A stretch of DNA of 64,000 bases. Origin: DAITBA01 sp036824005. GTDB taxonomy: Bacteria > Pseudomonadota > Gammaproteobacteria > Burkholderiales > Rhodocyclaceae. Position numbers and translations under genes: made by a program. The notes beneath the pieces are model-generated. The model was given only the letters and a program-made list of their open reading frames with translations, made no database searches and had not been told where the DNA came from. Each line of letters starts with the position of its first letter. Position 1 is the stretch's first letter. The DNA is taken from assembly GCA_036824005.1 (NCBI GenBank), contig DAITBA010000006.1:1-64000 (forward strand). Reading direction: 5' to 3'. Positions 16,617 through 25,271 of this stretch are shown here, in pieces.

Positions 16617-19394
16617 TCAATCGGCGCCGAATACCGGATCGGCGGCCGGCTGACTGATCCTACCGTAACCACTGATGCCACGCTTGAGGATATCCAGCGG
16701 ATTGGAGCCTATGCGCGAGAATCCGTTCAACTCGATCTGCACGAAAAAGGCGGTATTGGTCGTTTGCGTCGCCGTGGCAAAGCGGTGCATGACCAGACGC
16801 CCTAGCCAGCAACCACCGTCGTATTCGAGTCCGGCGATTCCCTCGACCAGCCGTTTGTCGCGCAGGGAATAATTGTAGCGGCCGACGCCATACCATTTGC
16901 CCCACAGCGGCCATTGCCCCGACACGTCGACATCGCGCACGACGTTGCGCGTGAAGCGATAGCCAGCGTTGAGCACCTTGCCCGTCTCCGGCTGGTAGCG
17001 CCCACCCAGTGAAACGCGCTCTGTGCGCTCGTCGCGGGGATTGTACTGCCAGCCCGCATCAAGGTAGGTTTTGGGCAGAATCTGACCGGACAGGGCCGCC
17101 AGCACATCCGCGGTCCGGCCGATGCGCGGCGCCACGCCGGGAATGGTGACGGTCTGATCGCGGAAGTACCACCGCTGCCCGAGGGCCGCACGCAGCAATT
17201 CCTCGCCGGTTGCGGGATCGATGATGCGCGAGATGACCGCACCGGTAATCTGGTTGGCATCGGCGATGCGGTCGCCACCGACGAATATGTTCTCCGAGAA
17301 GATCTGGGCGAAATTGAAGTCGGCCAGACCCGTGTCAAAAACCGGGATCTGGCTCTGGTCGCGCAGCGGCACACGCAGATAGTAGACGCGCGGCTCCAGG
17401 GTCTGAACGAAATTCCGGCCGCCCCAGCTTGTGTCGCGCTCAAACACGACGCCGCTGTCCACGCTCATGATGGGCACCTTGCGCGTGATGCCATCGGGAA
17501 TTCCGGCGGCCTGCCGGTCGAGGGCGTAGCGCGTCACGTGATAGCCGACCTTGGGCGTGAGGTAGAACGCTGGCGTAACCAGTGGCAGCGAAAGCTGCGG
17601 ATAGACCGTGGTACGCTTGCCGAGCACGAATGTCGGATGGTGAAAGTCCACGTACTCGCCGTTGAACGCGAACGCGGAACCGCCGTAGAACTCTGGTCGA
17701 TTCGCAACCAGCCCGAGATGGGGCAGCCGATCATAGGGGACAGCGACTGCCGGTAGCACCGGATCCTGCAGTGTCTGGTAGCGCAACACCGACGCAGCGG
17801 CGCCCCACCAGCCAGAACTGTATGACAGCGAGCCCTGCCGCAGCAGATAGGTCTGCGCAGTGGTCGCTACACGCGTGCCGAGATCGGTGAAGTAGGTGTC
17901 ATCGGACACTCCATTGACATTCAACAGCCCGGTAAACCCCGTGGCGAATACATGGTTGTGCACGATTGAATAGGCGCTGCGCCGTTTGTCCAGCACCTGG
18001 TCCTTGGGCAGGTACTCGACACGGGCCGTGCCGTTGTACGCCGGCTGCAGATAGCGGAACTCCGTGTTGAGCTGCAGCCCTCGGCGTGTCATCAGCCTCG
18101 GCGCGATCGTCGCGTCGTAGTTGGGAGCGATGTTCCAGTACCAAGGCACGGTCAGCTCGCCGCCCGTCTTGTTCGAGCTGCCCAGCGTCGGCGGCAGCAG
18201 CCCCGACTTGCGCTGGTCGTTGAGCGAGAATTCCAGCCAGGGCGAATAGAGCAAGGGCACTCCCAGGAATACGAGCCGGCCATTCCTGGCTTCGCCGATC
18301 TCCCGGTCATAGTCCAGACGCATGTCGCGCGCTTGGGCGTACCAGTCCTCCCGGCCCGGCGCGCACGAGCTGAAGGTGGCATTGCTTAGCCGGTAGTGGT
18401 TCTCTCCCTCAAGGTCGATGCGCTCCGCCCGGCCGCTCACCGTCGCGGTAGTCCCCGGCGCCGCTGCTGCAGACCGGGATGCGCGCCGGATAGAATACTC
18501 CGGCTGCTCGAAGTAACCGACGTTGTCCTCGATCTTCAGCCGCAATTTCGGTCCGGTCATCACGTCGCCATCGCGCGTCAGCCGGACATTGCCTACCGCT
18601 TCCGCTTCGTCGGTATCCTGCCAGTAGGTCAGATGATCGGCCTTGAGTGTGCTGCCTGCGCGGCGCAACTCGACATTGCCCTCAGCCACCAGTTCCGTCT
18701 CGGTCTGGCCGGTGATCTTGTCCGCTGCAACGAAGGTCGGACGGGCCTCGTCGCCCTTCTGTGCTGGCGGAGCCAGGCCCGTCGCCGGACGCAGCGACAG
18801 AGGCACGTCGGCGCCGCGGGATCGTGCGTCGGGTGCTGACGCGGGCGAGGAGGGCTCAACGCGCTTGGGCGCGGGTCGCTGCGGCTCGATGACATCGGCC
18901 TGCGCACGTTCGCGGCCGGACGGTGGTCCGCGCCGGGCAGGTGCCGGCGCGGCCAGACCGCTGCCCGTCCCGCCCTCGGCGCTGGCGCCCGCACCGGGCG
19001 CTGCCGGCGCGGCGGTGGCGGGGCGGGCGGTACTGCCGGCGGACGCTGGCGCGGCGGACCGCGCATCTGCCGGTTTCTCCGCCGCCGAGGGCTTGGGCTT
19101 TGCCCTCTCCAGTGGGACATCGGCTGCCGCACCGGCGCCTACGGGCGCCGCTTCCGCCGGCGACGCCGGCTGCTGCGTCTCCGCGCGAGTCTCCGCCCTC
19201 CTCGTCGCCGGCGCGGCGGGCGAGCCTTCCGGCGCAAGCAGGGCCGGATCGACGCGCAAGGGCGGCAAGCTTTCCGCCGCCGAAACCGCGCCGGCGTGAC
19301 CACACAGGGCGGCACTGGAGGCGCAGCAAATCACCAGCGGCATGAGCCGGTCGCGCAATGGCTGGGACATGGATCGGACTGGTTGTTCTTGCAC
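16617..19394 (-). CDS. lptD: LPS-assembly protein LptD with long Pro/Ala linker
   Basis: The GTG at 19394 is preferred because AGGGAGG lies upstream. An ATG at 19370 has no such site. The 925-residue product has a signal peptide ending near residue 39, then about 175 residues rich in Pro, Ala and Arg, the OstA/LptA-like domain from about 219 (VAADKITGQTETELVAEGN) and the LptD beta-barrel to the end. The mature part seems to hold only two cysteines (FSSCAPG and DGGCWLG), enough for one disulfide. With LptE it inserts LPS into the outer leaflet. The linker makes it longer than most LptD proteins. Confidence 0.95.
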   Translation of the reverse strand: MQEQPVRSMSQPLRDRLMPLVICCASSAALCGHAGAVSAAESLPPLRVDPALLAPEGSPAAPATRRAETRAETQQPASPAEAAPVGAGAAADVPLERAKPKPSAAEKPADARSAAPASAGSTARPATAAPAAPGAGASAEGGTGSGLAAPAPARRGPPSGRERAQADVIEPQRPAPKRVEPSSPASAPDARSRGADVPLSLRPATGLAPPAQKGDEARPTFVAADKITGQTETELVAEGNVELRRAGSTLKADHLTYWQDTDEAEAVGNVRLTRDGDVMTGPKLRLKIEDNVGYFEQPEYSIRRASRSAAAAPGTTATVSGRAERIDLEGENHYRLSNATFSSCAPGREDWYAQARDMRLDYDREIGEARNGRLVFLGVPLLYSPWLEFSLNDQRKSGLLPPTLGSSNKTGGELTVPWYWNIAPNYDATIAPRLMTRRGLQLNTEFRYLQPAYNGTARVEYLPKDQVLDKRRSAYSIVHNHVFATGFTGLLNVNGVSDDTYFTDLGTRVATTAQTYLLRQGSLSYSSGWWGAAASVLRYQTLQDPVLPAVAVPYDRLPHLGLVANRPEFYGGSAFAFNGEYVDFHHPTFVLGKRTTVYPQLSLPLVTPAFYLTPKVGYHVTRYALDRQAAGIPDGITRKVPIMSVDSGVVFERDTSWGGRNFVQTLEPRVYYLRVPLRDQSQIPVFDTGLADFNFAQIFSENIFVGGDRIADANQITGAVISRIIDPATGEELLRAALGQRWYFRDQTVTIPGVAPRIGRTADVLAALSGQILPKTYLDAGWQYNPRDERTERVSLGGRYQPETGKVLNAGYRFTRNVVRDVDVSGQWPLWGKWYGVGRYNYSLRDKRLVEGIAGLEYDGGCWLGRLVMHRFATATQTTNTAFFVQIELNGFSRIGSNPLDILKRGISGYGRISQPAADPVFGAD

Positions 19395-19494
19395 CGCCCT
19401 GCGCCTCCCTCGATGGCCTTGGTGAGCCAGGCGCGCGGTGATCGCAATGATAAGATGCGGAGTTTATCATCTTCCCACTTTTCCATCGTACGCC
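19395..19494. promoter_or_regulatory. Divergent lptD/amgK promoter region with nested dyads
   Basis: This 100-bp gap separates divergent genes. It holds ATGATAA (19447-19453) paired with TTATCAT (19464-19470), overlapped by AAGATG (19452-19457) paired with CATCTT (19468-19473). These are the only AT-rich bases in the gap, so the promoters probably lie here and may share an operator. No clear -35/-10 pair can be assigned by eye. Confidence 0.35.
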
Positions 19495-20493
19495 ATGGAG
19501 CGCCATGAATCGCTGCAGCGCTGGCTGCAGGCCGAGTTTCCCGGACGCGACATCTCCATCGCACCTGCCTCCGCCGATGCCAGCTTTCGCCGCTACTTCC
19601 GCGTGCAGCCGAGCGGCGCGTCGCGCACGTATATCGTCATGGACGCACCGCCGGCGCACGAGGACTGCCGTCCGTTCGTCCACGTGGCAATCCTGCTCAG
19701 AGCCGCAGGCCTCAACGCCCCCGAGGTCCTGGCGCAGGATCTCGAACAGGGATTTTTGCTGCTCACCGATCTGGGCACGCGCACCTATCTCGACGTCCTC
19801 GACGCGGATAATGCCGATGGCCTGTTTCGCGATGCCGTCGAAGCACTCTTGAAATGGCAACTGGCAAGCCGCCCGGGCGAGCTTCCGCCTTACGACGAGG
19901 CGCTGCTGCGACGCGAGGCGAGCCTCTTCCCCGAGTGGTACGTGGCGCGCCACCTGGAGGTCAACCTGACCGCAGCGCAGCAACAGGCGCTCGATGACAC
20001 CGTCACCACCGTGCTGCGTAGCAACCTGGCCCAGCCGACGGTGTTCGTTCATCGCGATTACATGCCGCGCAACCTGATGCTCGGCGAGCCGAATCCCGGC
20101 GTGCTCGACTTCCAGGACGCTGTCATTGGTCCGATCAGCTACGATCTTGCCTCGCTGTTCCGCGATGCCTTTATCAGCTGGGACGAGGAGCGTGTGCTCG
20201 ACTGGGTCATCCGCTATTGGGAACAGGCCAAGCGCGCCGGGCTGCCGGTGGACGCGGATTTCAGCGCCTTCTACCGCGACTTCGAGTGGATGGGCCTGCA
20301 GCGCCACCTCAAGGTGCTGGGCATCTTCGCGCGTCTGAACTACCGCGATGGCAAGGCCGCCTATCTCGCCGACACGCCGCGCTTCGTCGCCTACGTGCGC
20401 AGCGTGGCAGGACGCTATCGCGAATTGACGCCACTGCTGCGGCTGTTCGACGACCTGGAGAAGCGCACTCCCCAGGTCGGCTACACGTTCTGA
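19495..20493 (+). CDS. amgK: N-acetylmuramate/N-acetylglucosamine anomeric kinase AmgK
   Basis: The ATG at 19495 gives 332 residues. The protein has the aminoglycoside-phosphotransferase/choline-kinase fold: ADASFRRYFRV in the nucleotide loop, the catalytic HRDYMPRNLM (Brenner motif HxDxxxxN) and the metal-binding VLDFQDAVIGPISYDLASL. The immediate neighbour murU identifies it as AmgK, which phosphorylates recycled MurNAc at carbon 1. That opens the anabolic recycling route that bypasses de novo UDP-MurNAc synthesis. The lptD-amgK-murU order supports the call. Confidence 0.9.
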   Translation: MERHESLQRWLQAEFPGRDISIAPASADASFRRYFRVQPSGASRTYIVMDAPPAHEDCRPFVHVAILLRAAGLNAPEVLAQDLEQGFLLLTDLGTRTYLDVLDADNADGLFRDAVEALLKWQLASRPGELPPYDEALLRREASLFPEWYVARHLEVNLTAAQQQALDDTVTTVLRSNLAQPTVFVHRDYMPRNLMLGEPNPGVLDFQDAVIGPISYDLASLFRDAFISWDEERVLDWVIRYWEQAKRAGLPVDADFSAFYRDFEWMGLQRHLKVLGIFARLNYRDGKAAYLADTPRFVAYVRSVAGRYRELTPLLRLFDDLEKRTPQVGYTF

Positions 20494-20518
20494 GCACGGC
20501 TCCTCTCACTTGCCGGCG

Positions 20519-21211
20519 ATGAAAGCCATGATTCTTGCCGCCGGTCGCGGCGAACGCATGCGGCCGCTTACCGACCACACACCCAAGCCCTTGCTCGAGG
20601 CCGGCGGCAAACCGCTCATCGTCTGGCACGTCGAACGCCTGGTGCGATCGGGATTCGGCGATATCGTCATCAATCATGCGCACTTGGGCGAGATGATCGA
20701 GCGCGCTCTCGGCGATGGCACGCGCTTCGCAGCCCGGCTCCGCTATTCGCGCGAAGGCGTGGCACTGGAGACGGCCGGCGGCATCGCCCATGCGCTGCCG
20801 TTGCTTGGGGGCGGCCCGTTTCTCGTGATCAATGGCGACATCTGGTGCGACTACGATCTGCGCTCCGCGCACGCCCTCGGCGCGGCGCTGGCGCAGGCCG
20901 GCGATCTCGCGCACCTCGTGCTGGTGCCCAATCCACCTCATCACGCCGCGGGGGACTTCTGTCTGCATGATGGCAAGGTGGCGAGCGACGGCGAACCGCG
21001 CTTCACCTTTTCCGGGATCGGCATCTATCGCCCGGAGCTTTTTGCCGGAATCGCGCCGGGCGAAAAGGCCAAGCTTGCGCCGCTGCTGCGCGCCGCGATG
21101 GCCGATAGGAAGGTCTGCGGCGAGTTGCATTGCGGTCGATGGCAGGACGTGGGAACACCGGAGCGGCTGGCGCGGCTGGACGTCGCACTGCGCCGAAGTT
21201 TCCAGCCATGA
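20519..21211 (+). CDS. murU: N-acetylmuramate-1-phosphate uridylyltransferase MurU
   Basis: This 230-residue nucleotidyltransferase starts at the ATG at 20519 with MKAMILAAGRGERMRPLTDHTPKPLLEAGGKPLI, the sugar-1-phosphate nucleotidyltransferase signature. It also has LETAGGIAHALP and the metal-binding INGDIWCDYD. It converts MurNAc-1-phosphate to UDP-MurNAc and works directly after AmgK. The gap to amgK is 25 nt. A TTG three codons upstream is an alternative start. Confidence 0.92.
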   Translation: MKAMILAAGRGERMRPLTDHTPKPLLEAGGKPLIVWHVERLVRSGFGDIVINHAHLGEMIERALGDGTRFAARLRYSREGVALETAGGIAHALPLLGGGPFLVINGDIWCDYDLRSAHALGAALAQAGDLAHLVLVPNPPHHAAGDFCLHDGKVASDGEPRFTFSGIGIYRPELFAGIAPGEKAKLAPLLRAAMADRKVCGELHCGRWQDVGTPERLARLDVALRRSFQP

Positions 21212-21247
21212 CGCCGCCGCGGACCGCAATGTCGGCATCGCCGCGGC

Positions 21248-21253
21248 TATAAT
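21248..21253 (+). promoter_or_regulatory. -10 hexamer upstream of pepP
   Basis: A perfect TATAAT lies 36 nt upstream of the pepP GTG, in a 78-nt gap. No good -35 hexamer is visible, so strength and use are uncertain. It would give pepP-ubiH their own transcript. Confidence 0.4.
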
Positions 21254-21289
21254 TCGAGCGTTCGCCCCACTCGCCTATTCCTGTTCAGC

Positions 21290-22618
21290 GTGGACACCTC
21301 CGCATTTCGCGCGCGCCGCAGCCGCCTGCTAAGCCGGATGCAAGTCGGTGTCGCGGTGCTCCCCACCGCGCCCGAGCGGGTGCGCAATCGCGACACCCAC
21401 TATGCATACCGGTTCGACAGCTACTTCTATTACCTCACCGGGTTCCCCGAGCCGGAAGCCGTGCTGGTGCTGATTGCGGGCGATGATGCGAATCACGCGC
21501 CGCAAAGCATCCTGTTCTGCCGCGACCGCGACGAGGAGCGCGAGACCTGGGACGGTTTCCGCTATGGTCCGGAGCGCGCCCGCGAGGTCTTCGGCTTCGA
21601 CGCGACCCATTCCATCGCCGCTCTCCCGGACAAGCTGCCGGAGTTGCTCGCCAATCAGCCGGTTCTGTACTACTCCGTCGGCTACGACGCCGCATTCGAC
21701 ACGCGCGTGCTCGACGCCCTCAACGGCGTGCGCGCCAATGTTCGCAGTGGCGTGTATGCGCCGGCGGCGATCCAGGACGTGCGTGCCCTGATCGATGAAA
21801 TGCGGCTGATCAAGGACGAGACGGAGCTCACCACCATGCGCCGTGCCGCCGCCATTTCCACCGACGCGCATCGTCGGGCAATGGCCGCCACCGCTCCGGG
21901 CCGCTTCGAGTATGAAGTGGAAGCGCAGTTGTTGCACGCGTTCCGCGCCGGCGGGGCTGCCGGGCCGGCCTATTCGCCCATCGTCGCTGGCGGCGCCAAT
22001 GCCTGTATCCTGCACTATGTCGAGAACAATCGCCGTCTGACCGATGGCGAGCTGGTGTTGATCGACGCCGGTTGCGAGCTCGACGGCTATGCCTCGGACA
22101 TTACGCGCACCTTCCCGGTGAACGGAAGATTCTCGCCTGCCCAGCGCGATGTTTACCAGCTCGTGCTGTCGGCCCAGGCCGCCGCCATCGAGCGGATCAA
22201 GCCTGGCGCCCCCTGGAATGCGCCCCACGACGCCGCAGTGCGTGTACTTGTCCAGGGCATGCTCGACCTGAAACTGCTCGCCGGCAGCGTCGACGAGGCG
22301 CTGGAGAAGGAAGCCTACAAACGCTACTACATGCACCGCACCGGCCACTGGCTTGGCCTGGACGTGCACGATGCCGGCGAATACAAGCGCGAGGGTGTCT
22401 GGCGCAACCTCGAACCAGGCATGGTGCTGACCGTGGAGCCCGGCTGCTACATCCGCGCCGCCGAAGACGTGCCACGGCCCCTTAGGGACATCGGCATACG
22501 GATCGAGGACGACGTGCTGGTCACGGCGACCGGCTGCGAGATGCTGACCGCGGCGGCGCCGAAGCAAATGGACGAGATCGAGCAGGTGATGGCCGAGCAC
22601 AGCGATGTCCGACGCTGA
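21290..22618 (+). CDS. pepP: Xaa-Pro aminopeptidase
   Basis: This 442-residue M24 metallopeptidase has an N-terminal aminopeptidase-P domain (FRARRSRLLSRM, RFDSYFYYLTGFPEPEA) and a pita-bread catalytic domain. Its dimetal ligands are visible: the aspartates in LIDAGCELDGYASDITRTFP, the histidine in HRTGHWLGLDVHD, and the glutamates in TVEPGCYI and GIRIEDDVLV. It removes N-terminal residues before proline. The start is GTG. It overlaps ubiH by 14 nt, a common pepP-ubiH arrangement. Confidence 0.96.
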   Translation: MDTSAFRARRSRLLSRMQVGVAVLPTAPERVRNRDTHYAYRFDSYFYYLTGFPEPEAVLVLIAGDDANHAPQSILFCRDRDEERETWDGFRYGPERAREVFGFDATHSIAALPDKLPELLANQPVLYYSVGYDAAFDTRVLDALNGVRANVRSGVYAPAAIQDVRALIDEMRLIKDETELTTMRRAAAISTDAHRRAMAATAPGRFEYEVEAQLLHAFRAGGAAGPAYSPIVAGGANACILHYVENNRRLTDGELVLIDAGCELDGYASDITRTFPVNGRFSPAQRDVYQLVLSAQAAAIERIKPGAPWNAPHDAAVRVLVQGMLDLKLLAGSVDEALEKEAYKRYYMHRTGHWLGLDVHDAGEYKREGVWRNLEPGMVLTVEPGCYIRAAEDVPRPLRDIGIRIEDDVLVTATGCEMLTAAAPKQMDEIEQVMAEHSDVRR

Positions 22619-23750
22619 TGTGCTGATAGTCGGCGCCGGTCCGGCGGGAATGGCGTTGGCATTGACCCTGCATGGTGCCGGGCGGCGCTTCCTGCTGGTG
22701 GATGCACGGCCCGCGGGAGCACCGCGCAACGATCCGCGCATCCTTGCCCTGTCCCACGGATCGCGCCAGATCCTGGAGCGGCTGCACGTCTGGCCGCGAC
22801 TGAAACCGACCCCGATCGAAACCATTCACGTTTCGCAACGCGGCGGCTTCGGCCGCACGCTCATCCATGCCCGCGATTACGATCTGCCGGCGCTGGGCTA
22901 CGTGCAGGACGCTGCGGGGCTTGCGCACGCTCTCGAAGAAGCCATGACCGACCAGGGGATACGCTGGCGTTCCGGTGCGCGCGTTGCGGCCATTGCCGAC
23001 GACGCAGACGACGCGCAGGTGCGCCTTGCTGGACCCGACGGGGACGAGGTCGTCCATGCCAGACTCGTCGCCTACGCGGAGGGCGCCGTGGGCAACGACA
23101 AGGACACCGTAACCCGGGACTACGGCCAGCACGCCGTGCTGAGCACCGTGACCGTGCGCGAAAACATCGCCGGCACGGCGTTCGAACGCTTCACACCGGG
23201 CGGTCCGCTGGCACTGCTGCCGTACGGCAAGCGCCACGCGCTCGTCTTTGCCTGTGACAAGACCACCGCGGCAGCGCTCGCGCAAGTCGACGACGCCACC
23301 TTTCTCGACCGATTGCAGCATCAGTTCGGGGGACGATTGCAGTTCACCAGTGCGACGGCGCGATCGACCTTTCCACTCATGCTGCGCTATCGCGCCCGGC
23401 CTGTTGCGGCGCGGCAGGTGTGGCTCGGCAATTCTGCCCAGACCTTGCACCCGGTCGCCGGCCAGGGTTTCAACCTAGCGCTGCGCGATATCTGGGAACT
23501 GGCAGAGATGCTGCGCTCTGCCGCGCCCGACGCCGGCGACGCTGCGCTGCTGCAACGTTATGCGGCCAAGCGCCGTCTCGATCGTGCCGGCGCCATCGGC
23601 TTCACCGACGCGCTCGTACGCATCTTCAGCAACGATCATCTGCTGCTGCGCATCGCGCGCGGCACGGGGCTGCTGATGCTCGATCTGGCGCCGCCGGCGC
23701 GCGACTTTCTGGTGCGGCGCATGATCTTCGGCGCACGCGCGTGGCCCTGA
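22605..23750 (+). CDS. ubiH: FAD-dependent ubiquinone biosynthesis hydroxylase (UbiH/COQ6 family)
   Basis: This 381-residue flavoprotein has the N-terminal FAD fold VLIVGAGPAGMALALTL and the second FAD motif GNSAQTLHPVAGQGFNLALRD. DRILALSHGS-like sequence (DPRILALSHGS) lies between them, as in the UbiH/UbiF/UbiI/COQ6 family. It hydroxylates the ubiquinone ring. The exact ring position cannot be decided from sequence, but the pepP-ubiH pairing favours UbiH. Confidence 0.9.
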   Translation: MSDADVLIVGAGPAGMALALTLHGAGRRFLLVDARPAGAPRNDPRILALSHGSRQILERLHVWPRLKPTPIETIHVSQRGGFGRTLIHARDYDLPALGYVQDAAGLAHALEEAMTDQGIRWRSGARVAAIADDADDAQVRLAGPDGDEVVHARLVAYAEGAVGNDKDTVTRDYGQHAVLSTVTVRENIAGTAFERFTPGGPLALLPYGKRHALVFACDKTTAAALAQVDDATFLDRLQHQFGGRLQFTSATARSTFPLMLRYRARPVAARQVWLGNSAQTLHPVAGQGFNLALRDIWELAEMLRSAAPDAGDAALLQRYAAKRRLDRAGAIGFTDALVRIFSNDHLLLRIARGTGLLMLDLAPPARDFLVRRMIFGARAWP

Positions 23751-23767
23751 TTGCGGCGTCATTTCAG

Positions 23768-23810
23768 GACCAGAAAATTTACATTTCTGGTCTGCGGAAA
23801 GCGTTAGAAT
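23768..23810. promoter_or_regulatory. Dyad and -10 hexamer upstream of dusB-fis
   Basis: GACCAGAAA (23768-23776) and TTTCTGGTC (23784-23792) are perfect 9-bp arms around a 7-nt AT loop. A TAGAAT -10 hexamer follows at 23805-23810. The hairpin has no T-run after it, so it could be a weak ubiH terminator, or an operator over the -35 region of dusB-fis. Both readings are inference. Confidence 0.45.
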
Positions 23811-23848
23811 AGCCGCCCGCCGGCAACTACCCGCTCCGCGAAACAACG

Positions 23849-24865
23849 ATGCAATTCGCTGGTTTCAGCCTCAGGAACAACCTGTTCGTGGCACCGATGG
23901 CGGGCGTCACCGACCGACCGTTCCGCCAGTTGTGCAAGAAGATGGGCGCGGGGCTCGCGGTGTCGGAAATGGTCACGTCGAATTCCCTTCTCTACGGTAG
24001 CGCCAAGACGCGCCGCCGCGCCGATCACGAAGGCGAGTGCGAACCAATCTCGGTTCAGATCGCCGGGGCCGACCCGAGGATGATGGCGGATGCCGCACGC
24101 TACAACGTGGACGAAGGTGCCCAGATCATCGACATCAACATGGGCTGTCCGGCGAAGAAGGTCTGCAACGTCATGGCCGGTTCGGCCCTGCTTCAGGACG
24201 AGCCGCTCGTGGCGCGCATACTCGATGCCGTTGTCAAGGCCGTGGACGTGCCCGTGACGCTGAAATTCCGCACTGGCTGGAATGTGCAGAACCGCAATGC
24301 GCCCCGGGTAGCGCGCATCGCCGAGGACGCCGGCATCAAGCTGATCGCCATTCACGGACGGACGCGCGCCTGCCAGTATCGCGGTGAAGCCGAGTACGAC
24401 ACCATCGCGACGGTCAAGGCGCAGGTGCGCATTCCCGTCATTGCCAACGGCGACATCACGACACCACAGAAGGCCAAATTCGTGCTCGACTACACCAAGG
24501 CCGACGGCGTCATGATCGGCCGGGCGGCCCAGGGTCGGCCCTGGATTTTTCGCGAGATCGAACACTTCCTGCGTACCGGCGAGACGCTGCACGCGCCGCT
24601 GGTCGCCGAGATACATCAGGTACTGCGCGAACACCTTGCCGATCTCTACGCCTTTTATGGCGAAGACACAGGTGTGAAGGTCGCGCGCAAGCACATCTCC
24701 TGGTACACGAGAGGACTGGCGGGATCGGCAAACTTCCGCCACGCCATGAACCGGTTGCAGTCCGTCGACGAGCAGTTGGCTGCCGTCGACGCTTTCTTTT
24801 CCGGATTGGCCGAGCACGGCAGTCGCCTGTGCTACGAAGACACTTGGGAGGAACTTGCCGCATGA
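23849..24865 (+). CDS. dusB: tRNA-dihydrouridine synthase B
   Basis: This 338-residue flavoenzyme starts FAGFSLRNNLFVAPMAGVTDRPFR. It has the catalytic-cysteine motif NMGCPAKKVC, VTLKFRTGW, IHGRTRACQYRG and the FMN-site VIANGDI and GVMIGRAAQGRPWIF. DusB reduces a uridine in the D-loop of tRNA. The dusB-fis pairing, with a 4-nt overlap, is a conserved proteobacterial operon that helps tell it from DusA and DusC. Confidence 0.96.
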   Translation: MQFAGFSLRNNLFVAPMAGVTDRPFRQLCKKMGAGLAVSEMVTSNSLLYGSAKTRRRADHEGECEPISVQIAGADPRMMADAARYNVDEGAQIIDINMGCPAKKVCNVMAGSALLQDEPLVARILDAVVKAVDVPVTLKFRTGWNVQNRNAPRVARIAEDAGIKLIAIHGRTRACQYRGEAEYDTIATVKAQVRIPVIANGDITTPQKAKFVLDYTKADGVMIGRAAQGRPWIFREIEHFLRTGETLHAPLVAEIHQVLREHLADLYAFYGEDTGVKVARKHISWYTRGLAGSANFRHAMNRLQSVDEQLAAVDAFFSGLAEHGSRLCYEDTWEELAA

Positions 24866-25098
24866 GCCGCAGCAGTGACATATCTGAATGTGTCCGGCGC
24901 TCGCTGGACCGCTATTTCCGCGATCTCGACGGGGAAAGACCGAACGACGTTTACGACATGGTGCTGACCCAGGTCGAGCGGCCGATGCTCGAAGTGGTGA
25001 TGCGCCAGGTCAACGGCAACCAGACGCTCGCTGCAGAGCTGCTGGGCATCAATCGCAACACACTGCGCCGCAAGCTCACCGAGTACGATCTCCTTTGA
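24862..25098 (+). CDS. fis: Fis nucleoid protein
   Basis: The ATG at 24862 overlaps the dusB stop and gives 78 residues. The C-terminal half is the Fis helix-turn-helix: VERPMLEVVMRQVNGNQTLAAELLGINRNTLRRKLTEYDLL. The N-terminal half forms the dimer helices. It is shorter than enterobacterial Fis at the N-terminus, as is usual in betaproteobacteria. Fis bends DNA and tunes growth-linked transcription. Confidence 0.95.
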   Translation: MSRSSDISECVRRSLDRYFRDLDGERPNDVYDMVLTQVERPMLEVVMRQVNGNQTLAAELLGINRNTLRRKLTEYDLL

Positions 25099-25271
25099 AG
25101 TACGCCGATTTCCACCGGCGGGGCGGGGCGCAGCATTTCTGACGCCTCATTCCGAGGACGTCCTATCACAACCCGCAGGCCGTACAATTACGGCAGGCGT
25201 GCATGAGACGGACGACGGGCAGTCGGCCCGTACCTCATGCGCGTCACTACCGACCATCTCCTGGCAACATC

